DNA of 18,228 bases from JANXSD01 sp043758125 (lineage in GTDB: Bacteria; Bacteroidota; Bacteroidia; AKYH767-A; OLB10): NCBI GenBank assembly GCA_043758125.1, contig JAYVOC010000019.1:1-18228 (forward strand). Reading direction: 5' to 3'. Below, piece by piece: positions 8,891 to 16,423 of this stretch. Each line of letters opens with the position of its first letter. Within the stretch, counting starts at the first letter, position 1. A program made the position numbers and the translations under genes. The notes below the pieces were generated by a model. It worked only from the letters and a program-made list of their open reading frames with translations, did not search any database and had not been told where the DNA came from.

Positions 8891-8932
8891 AACAAAGCAG
8901 CCCTGAAGTGTATACTTCAGGGCTGCTTTGTT
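8891..8932 (+). terminator. Strong intrinsic terminator hairpin after gldJ
   Basis: A perfect 19-bp inverted repeat, AACAAAGCAGCCCTGAAGT (8891-8909) with its complement (8914-8932), closes on a 4-nt GTAT loop. It begins 15 bp after the gldJ stop. The T-rich 3' arm (GCTTTGTTT) stands in for a separate T-run, and the mirrored A-rich 5' arm means it could also work on the other strand. It should end porP-gldJ transcripts. The core of the stem recurs after secDF. Confidence 0.85.
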
Positions 8933-8975
8933 TATAAACCTTAACTATATCGAGAATCTTCCCTAACTTTTATAG

Positions 8976-8983
8976 TAATTTTG
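8976..8983 (+). promoter_or_regulatory. Predicted -7 element for the small gene at 9002
   Basis: TAATTTTG matches the Bacteroidota TAnnTTTG -7 consensus exactly and lies 18 bp before ATG 9002, which would give a leader of about 12 nt. It follows the gldJ terminator, where a new promoter is expected. I see no convincing TTG at the -33 position. The match also argues against a TTG start at 8981, which lies inside it. Confidence 0.45.
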
Positions 8984-9001
8984 CATTTATTGTTATTGGA
9001 A

Positions 9002-9211
9002 ATGATTCTATATACTTTAAAGATTAAAGGCAAAGCTAAGATCCCTGATTACGTTCAATTAAGGGATGAAAAGTTTACTTTAGTTGCATATTTTCGTCTT
9101 GATCGCCCTGAAAAAGCATTGACGAAAGCTGGATTAACACAACATGAAAGTAAGATTCTTGAATTTATTGCAGGAATTCCATTTGGTAAAGTACAGAAAT
9201 TAGAAATTTGA
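9002..9211 (+). CDS. Small conserved Bacteroidota protein of unknown function
   Basis: This is a 69-aa basic cytoplasmic protein with no signal peptide, no membrane segment and no catalytic motif I recognise. The chosen ATG at 9002 gives MILYTLKIKGKAKIPDY; a TTG at 8981 in the same frame would fall within the predicted -7 element. The sequence reads as a small folded domain: a beta-strand at the start, then QLRDEKFTLVAYFRLDRPEKAL, then a helix and a final IPFGKVQKLEI. I recall similar short proteins in this phylum beside FtsE-type ATPases, sometimes labelled fructose-6-phosphate aldolase. That label cannot be right for 69 residues, since that enzyme is a TIM barrel of about 220. The FtsE-like gene starts 63 nt downstream on the same strand, so a link to cell division or envelope work is possible but unproven. 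Confidence 0.75.
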   Translation: MILYTLKIKGKAKIPDYVQLRDEKFTLVAYFRLDRPEKALTKAGLTQHESKILEFIAGIPFGKVQKLEI

Positions 9212-9274
9212 ACAAAAGATAACAAAGAGTAAGCGTATAAAATTGAATTTTGCAGTAACCAAAAATGTTAAATC

Positions 9275-9970
9275 ATGAGTGATAAAATAATAAATCTCGA
9301 ACATGTAAGTATTTTCCACCATAAAAACATGGTGCTTAACGATGTTAACCTTCAAGTTATGAGGGGAGAATTTATTTATCTCATAGGTAAAACAGGAAGC
9401 GGCAAAAGTAGTATCATGCGTTTATTGTATGGAGATCTTCCATTGAAACAAGGAGAAGCAAATGTTGCTAGCTTCAATTTGAAAACCATGAAAAAAGGAG
9501 AAATCCCCAAACTTCGAAGAAAGTTAGGAATTATTTTTCAAGATTTTCAATTGTTAACGGATAGATCAGCAAAGGATAATTTATTGTTTTATTTAAAAGC
9601 TACTGGTTGGGGCGAGAAAAGTAAAATGGAAGAACGCGTAAGTGAAGTACTAACGAAGGTTGGTTTAGGAACTAAAGGATTTAAAATGCCGCATGAACTT
9701 TCTGGTGGTGAACAACAAAGATTAGTAATCGCACGAGCACTACTCAATGATCCAGATTTGATTCTTGCGGATGAACCAACAGGAAACCTCGATCCAGAAA
9801 CAAGTAATGAAATTATGAAATTACTTTTTGATGTAAGTAAAAATGAATGTGCAGTTGTAATGGTAACACATAACTATTCAATCATTGATCGCTTCCCATC
9901 AAGAATTGTAAAAGTTGAAAATGGAAAAGTTGCAGATGCTTTAAGTACAACTGCATTCACAGAAATTTAA
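9275..9970 (+). CDS. ftsE: FtsE-like ABC transporter ATP-binding protein
   Basis: This 231-aa ATPase subunit resembles FtsE, which with the membrane protein FtsX forms an envelope-acting complex that controls cell-wall hydrolases at division. All ABC motifs are intact: Walker A GKTGSGKS (38-45), Q-loop Gln89 in GIIFQDFQLL, signature LSGGEQQR (142-149), Walker B LILADE (162-167) followed by PTGNLD, and switch His199 in MVTHN. PTGNLD and the compact size fit the FtsE/LolD/MacB group. No ftsX lies in the window, so the permease must be encoded elsewhere, and LolD-type alternatives cannot be fully excluded. GAATTTTG at 9245-9252 is one base away from a -7 element, so a private promoter is possible. 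The stop codon overlaps by 4 bp the stop of the convergent glycosyltransferase gene, with no terminator between them. Confidence 0.85.
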   Translation: MSDKIINLEHVSIFHHKNMVLNDVNLQVMRGEFIYLIGKTGSGKSSIMRLLYGDLPLKQGEANVASFNLKTMKKGEIPKLRRKLGIIFQDFQLLTDRSAKDNLLFYLKATGWGEKSKMEERVSEVLTKVGLGTKGFKMPHELSGGEQQRLVIARALLNDPDLILADEPTGNLDPETSNEIMKLLFDVSKNECAVVMVTHNYSIIDRFPSRIVKVENGKVADALSTTAFTEI

Positions 9971-11103
9971 TTTGATGTTAAATGCTTCGCTAAATTCTTT
10001 GCGTTTTTAATATTTGAAAATTCATCCTCTAAAAGAATTTTTCTTTTAGTTTTATCTTCTATTGAAAGTGGGATCTTAAAAAGTCGAATGGTGTTTTCTT
10101 TAAATGTTTGTGCATCATTTGCTATCACACATAAACTTTCTAATCCCGTACCTTCTAACATCATTGAATTAACAATAACATGACGGCCAATAAAAAGTGC
10201 TGCGAGTAATTTTAATTTAATGCCCGTTGCTTGAAATGCTGGAAGTATATTTATTTGCGCATCACTAATTAAATTTTCCATTTTTTCTGTGGAAGGATTT
10301 TCTATTAGCTGTATATTTTTTCTCGCTTTTATTGCAGCTTTAAGCTCTGTGTTTGGATGATTCCCAGCAATAATAAAATTGATTTTAAGATCATTAAATA
10401 TTTCGCGCACAAGATACATCGCAGCCTTATGATTTTCAGCAACAGAAAGGTTTGCATGATATAAAACATATCCACCTAACTTATCTTTATTATTTACATT
10501 TTCATAAGGATGAAATGCGGGAAGATAAAATGCTTTCATGCCAAATTTATTATGAAAATAAGTTGTTTCAGTTTGAGATATCGCAGCAATTGAACTTGTC
10601 AAATTTAAAATTGGTTCATAGCTTTCAAGTTTCGTTGCTTCACTGTTAAAATAATATCGTTTAAATAAATTACTTTCTGCTAAACCTAAATGACGGTAAT
10701 ATTCATGCTCAATATTATGTGTACGAACAATGATTTTTCTACCCTTCAATCGTTTATCATGAAGTGGAAATGTTGTATGTAAGCCTTCAAATAAAATAGG
10801 ATCTTTATTTTCTAATAATACATCCAAAAGGTGCTTGTTGTTTCTAGAACTTACAATATAGGGTAGCTTAAGAAATAATTTTGATTTTGAAATGTCGCGC
10901 GGATAATAGGTAACACGTTCACAATATTCAGCTAGCGTTGGAGCTTTTTTTCTACCATACATGAAACAATGCAAATGGATTTTCCATCCTAGTTCATGTA
11001 GCGATTTCAATTTGTAAAACACATCAATCACACCGCCATAATTTGCAGGATAAGGAATGTCGAAACTTACAATATGTATCTTTTTATTAGGCAAGACGAT
11101 CAA
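9967..11103 (-). CDS. Glycosyltransferase, GT4-like (GT-B fold)
   Basis: This 378-aa protein looks like a GT-B glycosyltransferase acting at the cytoplasmic face of the membrane on an envelope polysaccharide or glycan; the sugar and acceptor are unknown. The N-terminal acceptor domain begins with HIVSFDIPYPANYGGVIDVFYKL, cut by no gap, and contains the THNIEHEYYRHLG segment often seen in this group. The C-terminal donor domain has FIIAGNHPN and then ISDAQINILPAFQATGIKLKLLAALFIGRHVI, where a GIKLKLLAAL helix takes the place of the usual E-x7-E stretch. No membrane segment or signal peptide is seen. Its start overlaps the end of the upstream glycosyltransferase gene by 17 nt, so the two are translated from one transcript. 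The 3' end meets the FtsE-like gene tail-to-tail. Confidence 0.82.
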   Translation of the reverse strand: MIVLPNKKIHIVSFDIPYPANYGGVIDVFYKLKSLHELGWKIHLHCFMYGRKKAPTLAEYCERVTYYPRDISKSKLFLKLPYIVSSRNNKHLLDVLLENKDPILFEGLHTTFPLHDKRLKGRKIIVRTHNIEHEYYRHLGLAESNLFKRYYFNSEATKLESYEPILNLTSSIAAISQTETTYFHNKFGMKAFYLPAFHPYENVNNKDKLGGYVLYHANLSVAENHKAAMYLVREIFNDLKINFIIAGNHPNTELKAAIKARKNIQLIENPSTEKMENLISDAQINILPAFQATGIKLKLLAALFIGRHVIVNSMMLEGTGLESLCVIANDAQTFKENTIRLFKIPLSIEDKTKRKILLEDEFSNIKNAKNLAKHLTSN

Positions 11104-12214
11104 TGATTTTTTGAAAATGTATTTTCTCCTTTTCCCAAATTAATTCTTCTGCCGCAATCTTTAAATTTATTTCCCATTCTTTTCTTTTAACAACATCATT
11201 TAACATCAAAAACATAAGTTTACTTATTGATTCGGGATCATGGTTAGGACTAATCATTCCAATGGAATAATTTTCAATGATCTTTTTTACTTCAGGCAAA
11301 TCACTAGCAAGAATTGGAATGTTAGCTTGTATGTAATCAAATAATTTATTGGGTAAACTGAATCTGTAATTGATATTGTTATCCTTATCTAGGGAAAGAC
11401 CAAGATCAGCAGCTTTGGTGTATTTTATCAAATCCTTCGATTGTTGGCGAGGAATAAATTTTATCTTTTCTCCCATTCCTTCTTTCAATACATATAATTT
11501 AAGTTGTGGGATCACATCACCATTTCCAACAATAAGTAATAACGTATCTTTTAGGTATTTCATTGCCTCAACAGCTTCTTCCGCTCCTCGTTGGATATTA
11601 ATACCCGCTCCTTGTAGGATGATGATGTGTTGGTCTAAAGGAAGATCTAAAAACTTTCGAAGGTGTGTTTTATCCAATGAAATATCAAAAGATTTCATCG
11701 GGACATTCCTAACAACAGAAAAATGGGTTCCATATTCTTCTTTGTATAAACGAGCGATGCTATCATTTACGGTATAGGCATTCTTCAACTTTGGGATTAT
11801 CCATCGTTCAATTCTTTTCCAAACTCCTTTTACAAATGGCCGTTCGGCTAATTCTGGAACACCAGTAAAATATTCATGGCTATCATAAATTAATGGAATG
11901 TTTTTCCATCTGGAAATTAGATAATTAGGCAATAAGGTGTCCAAGTCATTACTCAAAAGGATATCAGCTGGTTTGGATAATAAAATCCGAAATAAACGAA
12001 AATTATAACTTGCGTAGAACAAAAAACCTGTCTCAAAACGTAACTTTATTCTTAACGAACGAAACCTTCTCGCGGGCATTTCTTCGCCATTTTTCAATTT
12101 CCTACCTATCACAAGTACATCATAACCCATGTCTTTTAAGGTGCAAGCGCTACGGTTTACCCGCTGGTCGGTTACGAGATCACTTGTAACTGAAATGAGA
12201 ATCTTTTTGGACAT
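11087..12214 (-). CDS. Glycosyltransferase family 4 protein
   Basis: This 375-aa GT-B glycosyltransferase has the standard two-domain layout. The N-terminal domain begins ILISVTSDLVTDQRVNR, a common opening for Bacteroidota GT4 enzymes, and continues through ADILLSNDLDTLLPNYL and IYDSHEYFTGVPEL. The C-terminal nucleotide-sugar domain has IILQGAGINIQRGAEEAVEAM, LLIVGNGD, and the donor-binding stretch FSLPNKLFDYIQANIPILASDLPEV near residues 300-325. There is no signal peptide or membrane segment. It is first of a two-gene minus-strand unit and overlaps the next glycosyltransferase by 17 nt, suggesting that both build the same glycan (inference). The ATG at 12212-12214 is 140 bp from the divergent secDF start; TATTTTCG at 12218-12225 resembles a -7 element with one mismatch. 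Confidence 0.85.
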   Translation of the reverse strand: MSKKILISVTSDLVTDQRVNRSACTLKDMGYDVLVIGRKLKNGEEMPARRFRSLRIKLRFETGFLFYASYNFRLFRILLSKPADILLSNDLDTLLPNYLISRWKNIPLIYDSHEYFTGVPELAERPFVKGVWKRIERWIIPKLKNAYTVNDSIARLYKEEYGTHFSVVRNVPMKSFDISLDKTHLRKFLDLPLDQHIIILQGAGINIQRGAEEAVEAMKYLKDTLLLIVGNGDVIPQLKLYVLKEGMGEKIKFIPRQQSKDLIKYTKAADLGLSLDKDNNINYRFSLPNKLFDYIQANIPILASDLPEVKKIIENYSIGMISPNHDPESISKLMFLMLNDVVKRKEWEINLKIAAEELIWEKEKIHFQKIIDRLA

Positions 12215-12248
12215 TATGGCGAAAATACATCGGTTAATTCTATTTTAA

Positions 12249-12260
12249 GGTAACGTTACC
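12249..12260. promoter_or_regulatory. 12-bp perfect palindrome, candidate operator
   Basis: GGTAACGTTACC is a perfect 12-bp palindrome in the 140-bp space between a glycosyltransferase gene and secDF, which are transcribed away from each other. It lies 35 bp upstream of the glycosyltransferase start and about 35 bp upstream of the predicted secDF -33 element, a position suited to a dimeric regulator. A palindrome this long is expected by chance a few times in 18 kb, so the position is the main support. Confidence 0.3.
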
Positions 12261-12294
12261 GAAATCTCTTGCGTTTCAAGGGCTGAATTTGCCA

Positions 12295-12325
12295 TTGTTT
12301 CGTATCGTTCATTGGCCTATATTTG
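12295..12325 (+). promoter_or_regulatory. Predicted secDF promoter
   Basis: TTG (12295-12297), a 20-bp spacer and TATATTTG (12318-12325) match the Bacteroidota pattern TTG-N17-23-TAnnTTTG in both halves. The -7 element ends 29 bp before the secDF ATG, predicting a leader of about 20-25 nt. This is the best-formed promoter I can see in the window. Confidence 0.65.
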
Positions 12326-12354
12326 CCCCCTCTGTAAAATAACCCTAAAAATCA

Positions 12355-15300
12355 ATGCAAAGTAAAGGCGCAGTTAAGCTGTTTGCGATCGTTTTAGCCC
12401 TTGTGTGCTTGTATCAATTGTCATTCACGCTGGTAACAAAAAACGTAGAAAGCAACGCTAAGGAATTTGCCAATGGCAACGAAAAGAAAGAGAAATCTTA
12501 TCTTGACTCAATAGCATCAAAAGGTGTTTATAACATCGGTGTAAAAAATTATACTTACCAAGAGTGTAAGGAACGAGAAATAAATCTCGGTCTTGACTTG
12601 AAAGGTGGTATGAACGTAACCCTCGAAGTATCTGTTGTGGATCTCGTTCGTTCTATGGCAGGACAAAATGCTTCAGATCCTACATTCCAAAAAGCGATCA
12701 ATCGTGCACTAGAAATGCAACGCAATAGCCAAGATGATTTCGTTGGCCTTTTTGGTAAGGCTTTCAAAGAAACTGATCCAAATGCGAAGATGGCAGCAAT
12801 TTTTGCAAACATCGAAAATCAAGACCGTATTAATTTTAACTCAAGTAATGATGAGGTTTTAAAAGTGCTAAAGACAGAAGCTGATGCTGCTATCAGTCGC
12901 ACATTTAATATTCTTCGTACTCGTATTGATAAGTTCGGAGTAGCTCAACCAAATATCCAACAGCTAGGATCTGGACGTATCCTTGTTGAATTACCTGGTG
13001 TTAAGGAACCAGAGCGTGTACGTAAACTTCTTCAAGGAACTGCTAAATTGGAGTTCTGGGAAACATATACTTTCGGTGAAGTAGCTCCTGCACTTGTTCA
13101 AGTTAATAAAGTGCTTTCTGCAGATTCTCAAAAAGATTCTTTAGCAAAAACATTGTTGACTACTGCTGCTATCAAGGACAGCACAACAGCTAAGAAAGAT
13201 ACATCAACAACAGCATCTGCTTCAACAGATACAAGTAAGAAATCATCACTAATTGATAAATTAGGAAAAGATTCTTCAGCTAAAAAAGATACTGCTCAAA
13301 AAACATTTGAACAGTTCGCAAAAGAAAATCCTCTCTTCGCTGTTCTCTTCCCAGCAGATGGTCAAGTGCGTACCCAAGAAGACAAAGCTATCGTTGATAA
13401 ATCATGTATAGTTGGTTATACTTTAATTAAAGATACAGCAGCTGTAAATACAATTTTAGCTCGTGACGATGTGAAAGCTATGTTGCCGAAAAATCTTCGT
13501 CTTCTTTGGACTGTTAAACCACGTTCTGCAGAATCACAATCATTAGAGTTGATAGCAATCAAAGTTTCTGGTCGTGATGGTACGGCTCCTTTAGATGGTT
13601 CTGCAATTTCTGATGCTCGCCAAGACTTCGGTCAGTTTGGTGGCAAGCCAGAAATTAGTATGCGTATGAATCCCGAAGGTGCAAAAGCATGGAAACGACT
13701 AACAGGTGAAAACGTAAATCATTCCATTGCGATTGTTCTTGATGATCAAGTTTATTCTTTCCCGAATGTTCAAGGAGAAATACCAAACGGTAATTCTTCT
13801 ATTACAGGAAACTTTGAAATTAATGAAGCAAAAGATTTAGCGAATATCTTAAAAGCAGGTAAACTTCCCGCTCCCGCTCATATTGTGGAGGAAGCAGTTG
13901 TAGGACCATCTTTAGGAAAAGAAGCAATCAATTCCGGACTTATCTCTTTTGTTGTTGCCTTATTACTTGTATTCGTTTTTATGGGAATTTATTACAACAA
14001 TGCAGGCTTAGTTGCTGTAGTTGCATTAATGTGTAATATGTTTTTCATCATGGGTGTACTTGCATCTTTGGGCGCTGTTTTAACAATGCCAGGTATAGCA
14101 GGTATTGTGTTGATTATCGCACTTTCGGTGGATGCAAATATCCTGATCTTCGAACGTGTTCGTGAAGAATTACGTTTAGGAAAAGGATTGCGCCTTGCTG
14201 TAAGTGATGGTTACAAACATGCTCTATCGTCTATCATTGACTCCAACGTAACTACGCTCTTGTTAGGGATTATTCTTTACGCTTTCGGTAGCGGACCAGT
14301 TCAAGGATTTGCAACCACATTGATCATAGGTATCCTTTGCTCATTGTTTAGCGCAATCTTTATTACTCGGTTAATTTTCGAATGGATGCTCGATTCAAAC
14401 AAAGAAATCCGTTTCTGGAATGAGTTTTCAAAAAATGCATTTAAGAATATTCATATTGCTTTCGTTGATAAACGAAAAATGTATTACACGATTTCTGGAA
14501 TTATTATCGCTGCTGGTATTGTTTCAATGGCTACTCGCGGTTTTAATTTCGGTGTTGATTTTGTTGGAGGTCGTACGTATGTTGTTCAATTCGACAAAGC
14601 CTCAACTACTGAAGAAATTCATAGTGAATTAGGAAAAACGTTTGGCAATTCTGCACATGATGTAAAAACATTTGGTACTGATAACCGATTTAAAATTACT
14701 ACTGATTACTTGATCGAAGAAAATGGTCCTGATGCAGAAAGTAAGGTGCTTGCTAAGTTGTATGAAGGCTTAAAGGCGAATTATCCAGGAATGTCGGAAG
14801 AAGCATTTAAAGCAACTAAGGTTATTAATTCACAAAAAGTTGGACCAACAGTAGCGGATGATATTAAAACATCTGCTGTTTATTCTATCCTTTTCGGATG
14901 TGCATTAATGTTCTTGTATATCTTAATTCGATTTAAGAAATGGCAATTCGGATTAGGTGCAACAGCAGCTTTGATTCATGACGTATTAATAATTCTTTCG
15001 ATCTTCTCGATCTTTAATGGTGTCCTTCCTTTCACACTCGAAATCAATCAAGATTTTATTGCTGCGGTATTAACAGTAATGGGTTATTCTATGACAGATA
15101 CCGTTGTGGTATTTGATCGTATTCGTGAATACTTAGGTATTCATCCTAACATGGATAAGAAACAAGTTATCAATGATGCATTAAATGCAACGTTAAGTCG
15201 CACAATGAATACATCGTTAACTACATTCTTCGTACTCCTTGCAATCTTTATTTTCGGTGGTGATGTGATTCGTGGATTTACTTTCGCATTGTTAATTGGA

Positions 15301-15378
15301 ATCGTTGTAGGAACGTATTCTTCACTATGTATTGCAACGCCAATCGTTGTTGATTTCGATAAAAAGAAAACAGCATAA
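12355..15378 (+). CDS. secDF: Fused protein translocase subunit SecDF
   Basis: SecDF is an RND-type inner-membrane protein that uses the proton gradient to help pull Sec substrates into the periplasm. The 1007-aa product joins SecD and SecF in one chain, the usual Bacteroidota arrangement. TM1 lies at about 8-26. The SecD D1 block LGLDLKGGMNVTLEV is at 78-92. The P1 periplasmic domain runs to about 520. A five-helix bundle follows, containing LSVDANILIFERVREEL with Asp593. The SecF half begins near 705, has GVDFVGGRTYVVQF with Asp735, and carries MTDTVVVFDRIREYL with Asp915. A Lys/Ser/Thr/Asp-rich insertion, about residues 263-320, interrupts P1. Arginine codons are mostly CGT, as in gldJ. 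It is monocistronic, with a strong promoter upstream and a hairpin terminator downstream. Confidence 0.97.
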   Translation: MQSKGAVKLFAIVLALVCLYQLSFTLVTKNVESNAKEFANGNEKKEKSYLDSIASKGVYNIGVKNYTYQECKEREINLGLDLKGGMNVTLEVSVVDLVRSMAGQNASDPTFQKAINRALEMQRNSQDDFVGLFGKAFKETDPNAKMAAIFANIENQDRINFNSSNDEVLKVLKTEADAAISRTFNILRTRIDKFGVAQPNIQQLGSGRILVELPGVKEPERVRKLLQGTAKLEFWETYTFGEVAPALVQVNKVLSADSQKDSLAKTLLTTAAIKDSTTAKKDTSTTASASTDTSKKSSLIDKLGKDSSAKKDTAQKTFEQFAKENPLFAVLFPADGQVRTQEDKAIVDKSCIVGYTLIKDTAAVNTILARDDVKAMLPKNLRLLWTVKPRSAESQSLELIAIKVSGRDGTAPLDGSAISDARQDFGQFGGKPEISMRMNPEGAKAWKRLTGENVNHSIAIVLDDQVYSFPNVQGEIPNGNSSITGNFEINEAKDLANILKAGKLPAPAHIVEEAVVGPSLGKEAINSGLISFVVALLLVFVFMGIYYNNAGLVAVVALMCNMFFIMGVLASLGAVLTMPGIAGIVLIIALSVDANILIFERVREELRLGKGLRLAVSDGYKHALSSIIDSNVTTLLLGIILYAFGSGPVQGFATTLIIGILCSLFSAIFITRLIFEWMLDSNKEIRFWNEFSKNAFKNIHIAFVDKRKMYYTISGIIIAAGIVSMATRGFNFGVDFVGGRTYVVQFDKASTTEEIHSELGKTFGNSAHDVKTFGTDNRFKITTDYLIEENGPDAESKVLAKLYEGLKANYPGMSEEAFKATKVINSQKVGPTVADDIKTSAVYSILFGCALMFLYILIRFKKWQFGLGATAALIHDVLIILSIFSIFNGVLPFTLEINQDFIAAVLTVMGYSMTDTVVVFDRIREYLGIHPNMDKKQVINDALNATLSRTMNTSLTTFFVLLAIFIFGGDVIRGFTFALLIGIVVGTYSSLCIATPIVVDFDKKKTA

Positions 15379-15393
15379 GAGTTTATAAATTTC

Positions 15394-15433
15394 AAAAGCC
15401 CTGAAGTACGAAGACTTCAGGGCTTTTTTTTTT
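15394..15433 (+). terminator. Intrinsic terminator after secDF
   Basis: A perfect 10-bp stem, GCCCTGAAGT (15398-15407) with ACTTCAGGGC (15414-15423), has a 6-nt ACGAAG loop, is preceded by AAAA and is followed by a run of ten T. This is a textbook rho-independent terminator for secDF. Because the 5' side has four A, it may also stop transcripts of the convergent RmlD-like gene, whose stop codon is about 35 bp away. The stem arms are identical to the core of the terminator behind gldJ. Confidence 0.9.
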
Positions 15434-15468
15434 GGTATATTGTATCTAACGCAAGAAGACGGAAAAAT

Positions 15469-16377
15469 TTATCCCATTTTCTTTTTCAATTGTTCTTCCA
15501 CAATTTGAATTCCTTCTCGTAAAGTATGCGGTTTGTAACCAAGTTCACGCATTGCTTTATCAATAATAAATCCAGTTTTTAATGGTCGCTTAGCTGGTTG
15601 ATTTAACTCGGCTGTAGTAATCGGTTGAATAAACGATTTATCTAACTTAAAGTAGTCGGCAACTTCGTAAGAAATATTAATTATTGGCATTACTTCTTTT
15701 CCCGAGATGTGAAAAATTCCTTGCGCTTTTCTTAACGCAGCTTGAATACATGCTTCTGCTAAATCTTCAGCTAAAGTAGGTCCTCTAAATTGATCAGTAA
15801 TTACAGTAATTTTTTTACGTTGCTCTAAAGAGTTTTTAGTCCACAAAACTACGTTTGATCGCTGTGCATCATCAGTAACACCATAAATAATAATGGTCCG
15901 CAAAACAGTCCATGGCAAACCACTTTCTTCAACAAGTTTTTCGGAATCTAATTTTGATTGTGCATATACACTTTGTGGATTAGGTTTATCGGTCTCTTTG
16001 TAAGGGCCATCTTCTCCATCGAAAACAAAATCAGTAGAAAGATGAATGAAATGAGTACCGATTGGTTTGCATGCTTCCAATAAATATCCAATAACAACAA
16101 CATTATTTAATTGGCAAGTAGGTGGATCTAATTCACAAGCATCTACATTCGTCATTGCTGCTGTATGGATAATGCAATCAGGTCGGTAATTATTGATCAC
16201 CTCACGAACATGTGATTCGTCTGTGAGATCCAATGTTTCAAAAACATAACCACTTTGTTCTTTGACACGATTTTCTCCTCTTGCCGTAGCAATTAGTTCA
16301 ACATCTTTTCTGTTACGTAATGCATATACAAGTTTTTGACCAAGTAAACCATTCGAACCTGTTACAAGAATTTTCAT
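15469..16377 (-). CDS. RmlD-like NAD(P)-dependent sugar-nucleotide reductase (SDR)
   Basis: This 302-aa extended short-chain dehydrogenase/reductase resembles dTDP-4-dehydrorhamnose reductase (RmlD), which makes dTDP-L-rhamnose for envelope polysaccharides. It has the nucleotide-binding TGSNGLLGQ (6-14), the DLTD motif at 50-53, HTAAMTNVDACE, the STDFVFDG active-site strand (114-121) and the catalytic YAQSK pair Tyr138/Lys142. The C-terminal half has GIFHISGKE and then AKRPLKTGFIIDKAMRELGY, typical of RmlD and related dTDP-sugar reductases. No rmlA, rmlB or rmlC lies nearby, so the true substrate may be another sugar nucleotide or a different molecule. It follows the K+-channel gene after 46 bp on the same strand and probably shares its transcript; the link between the two functions is unclear. 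Confidence 0.82.
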   Translation of the reverse strand: MKILVTGSNGLLGQKLVYALRNRKDVELIATARGENRVKEQSGYVFETLDLTDESHVREVINNYRPDCIIHTAAMTNVDACELDPPTCQLNNVVVIGYLLEACKPIGTHFIHLSTDFVFDGEDGPYKETDKPNPQSVYAQSKLDSEKLVEESGLPWTVLRTIIIYGVTDDAQRSNVVLWTKNSLEQRKKITVITDQFRGPTLAEDLAEACIQAALRKAQGIFHISGKEVMPIINISYEVADYFKLDKSFIQPITTAELNQPAKRPLKTGFIIDKAMRELGYKPHTLREGIQIVEEQLKKKMG

Positions 16378-16423
16378 AGTTAGATTTTTATCTGTTTTAA
16401 AGAAAAGCAGATGGATGTTAATT

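Noticed and set aside
8981..9001. TTG start seven codons upstream of the small gene's ATG
   Set aside because: It lies inside an exact TAnnTTTG promoter element, and starting at ATG 9002 gives a compact N-terminus without the extra hydrophobic residues.
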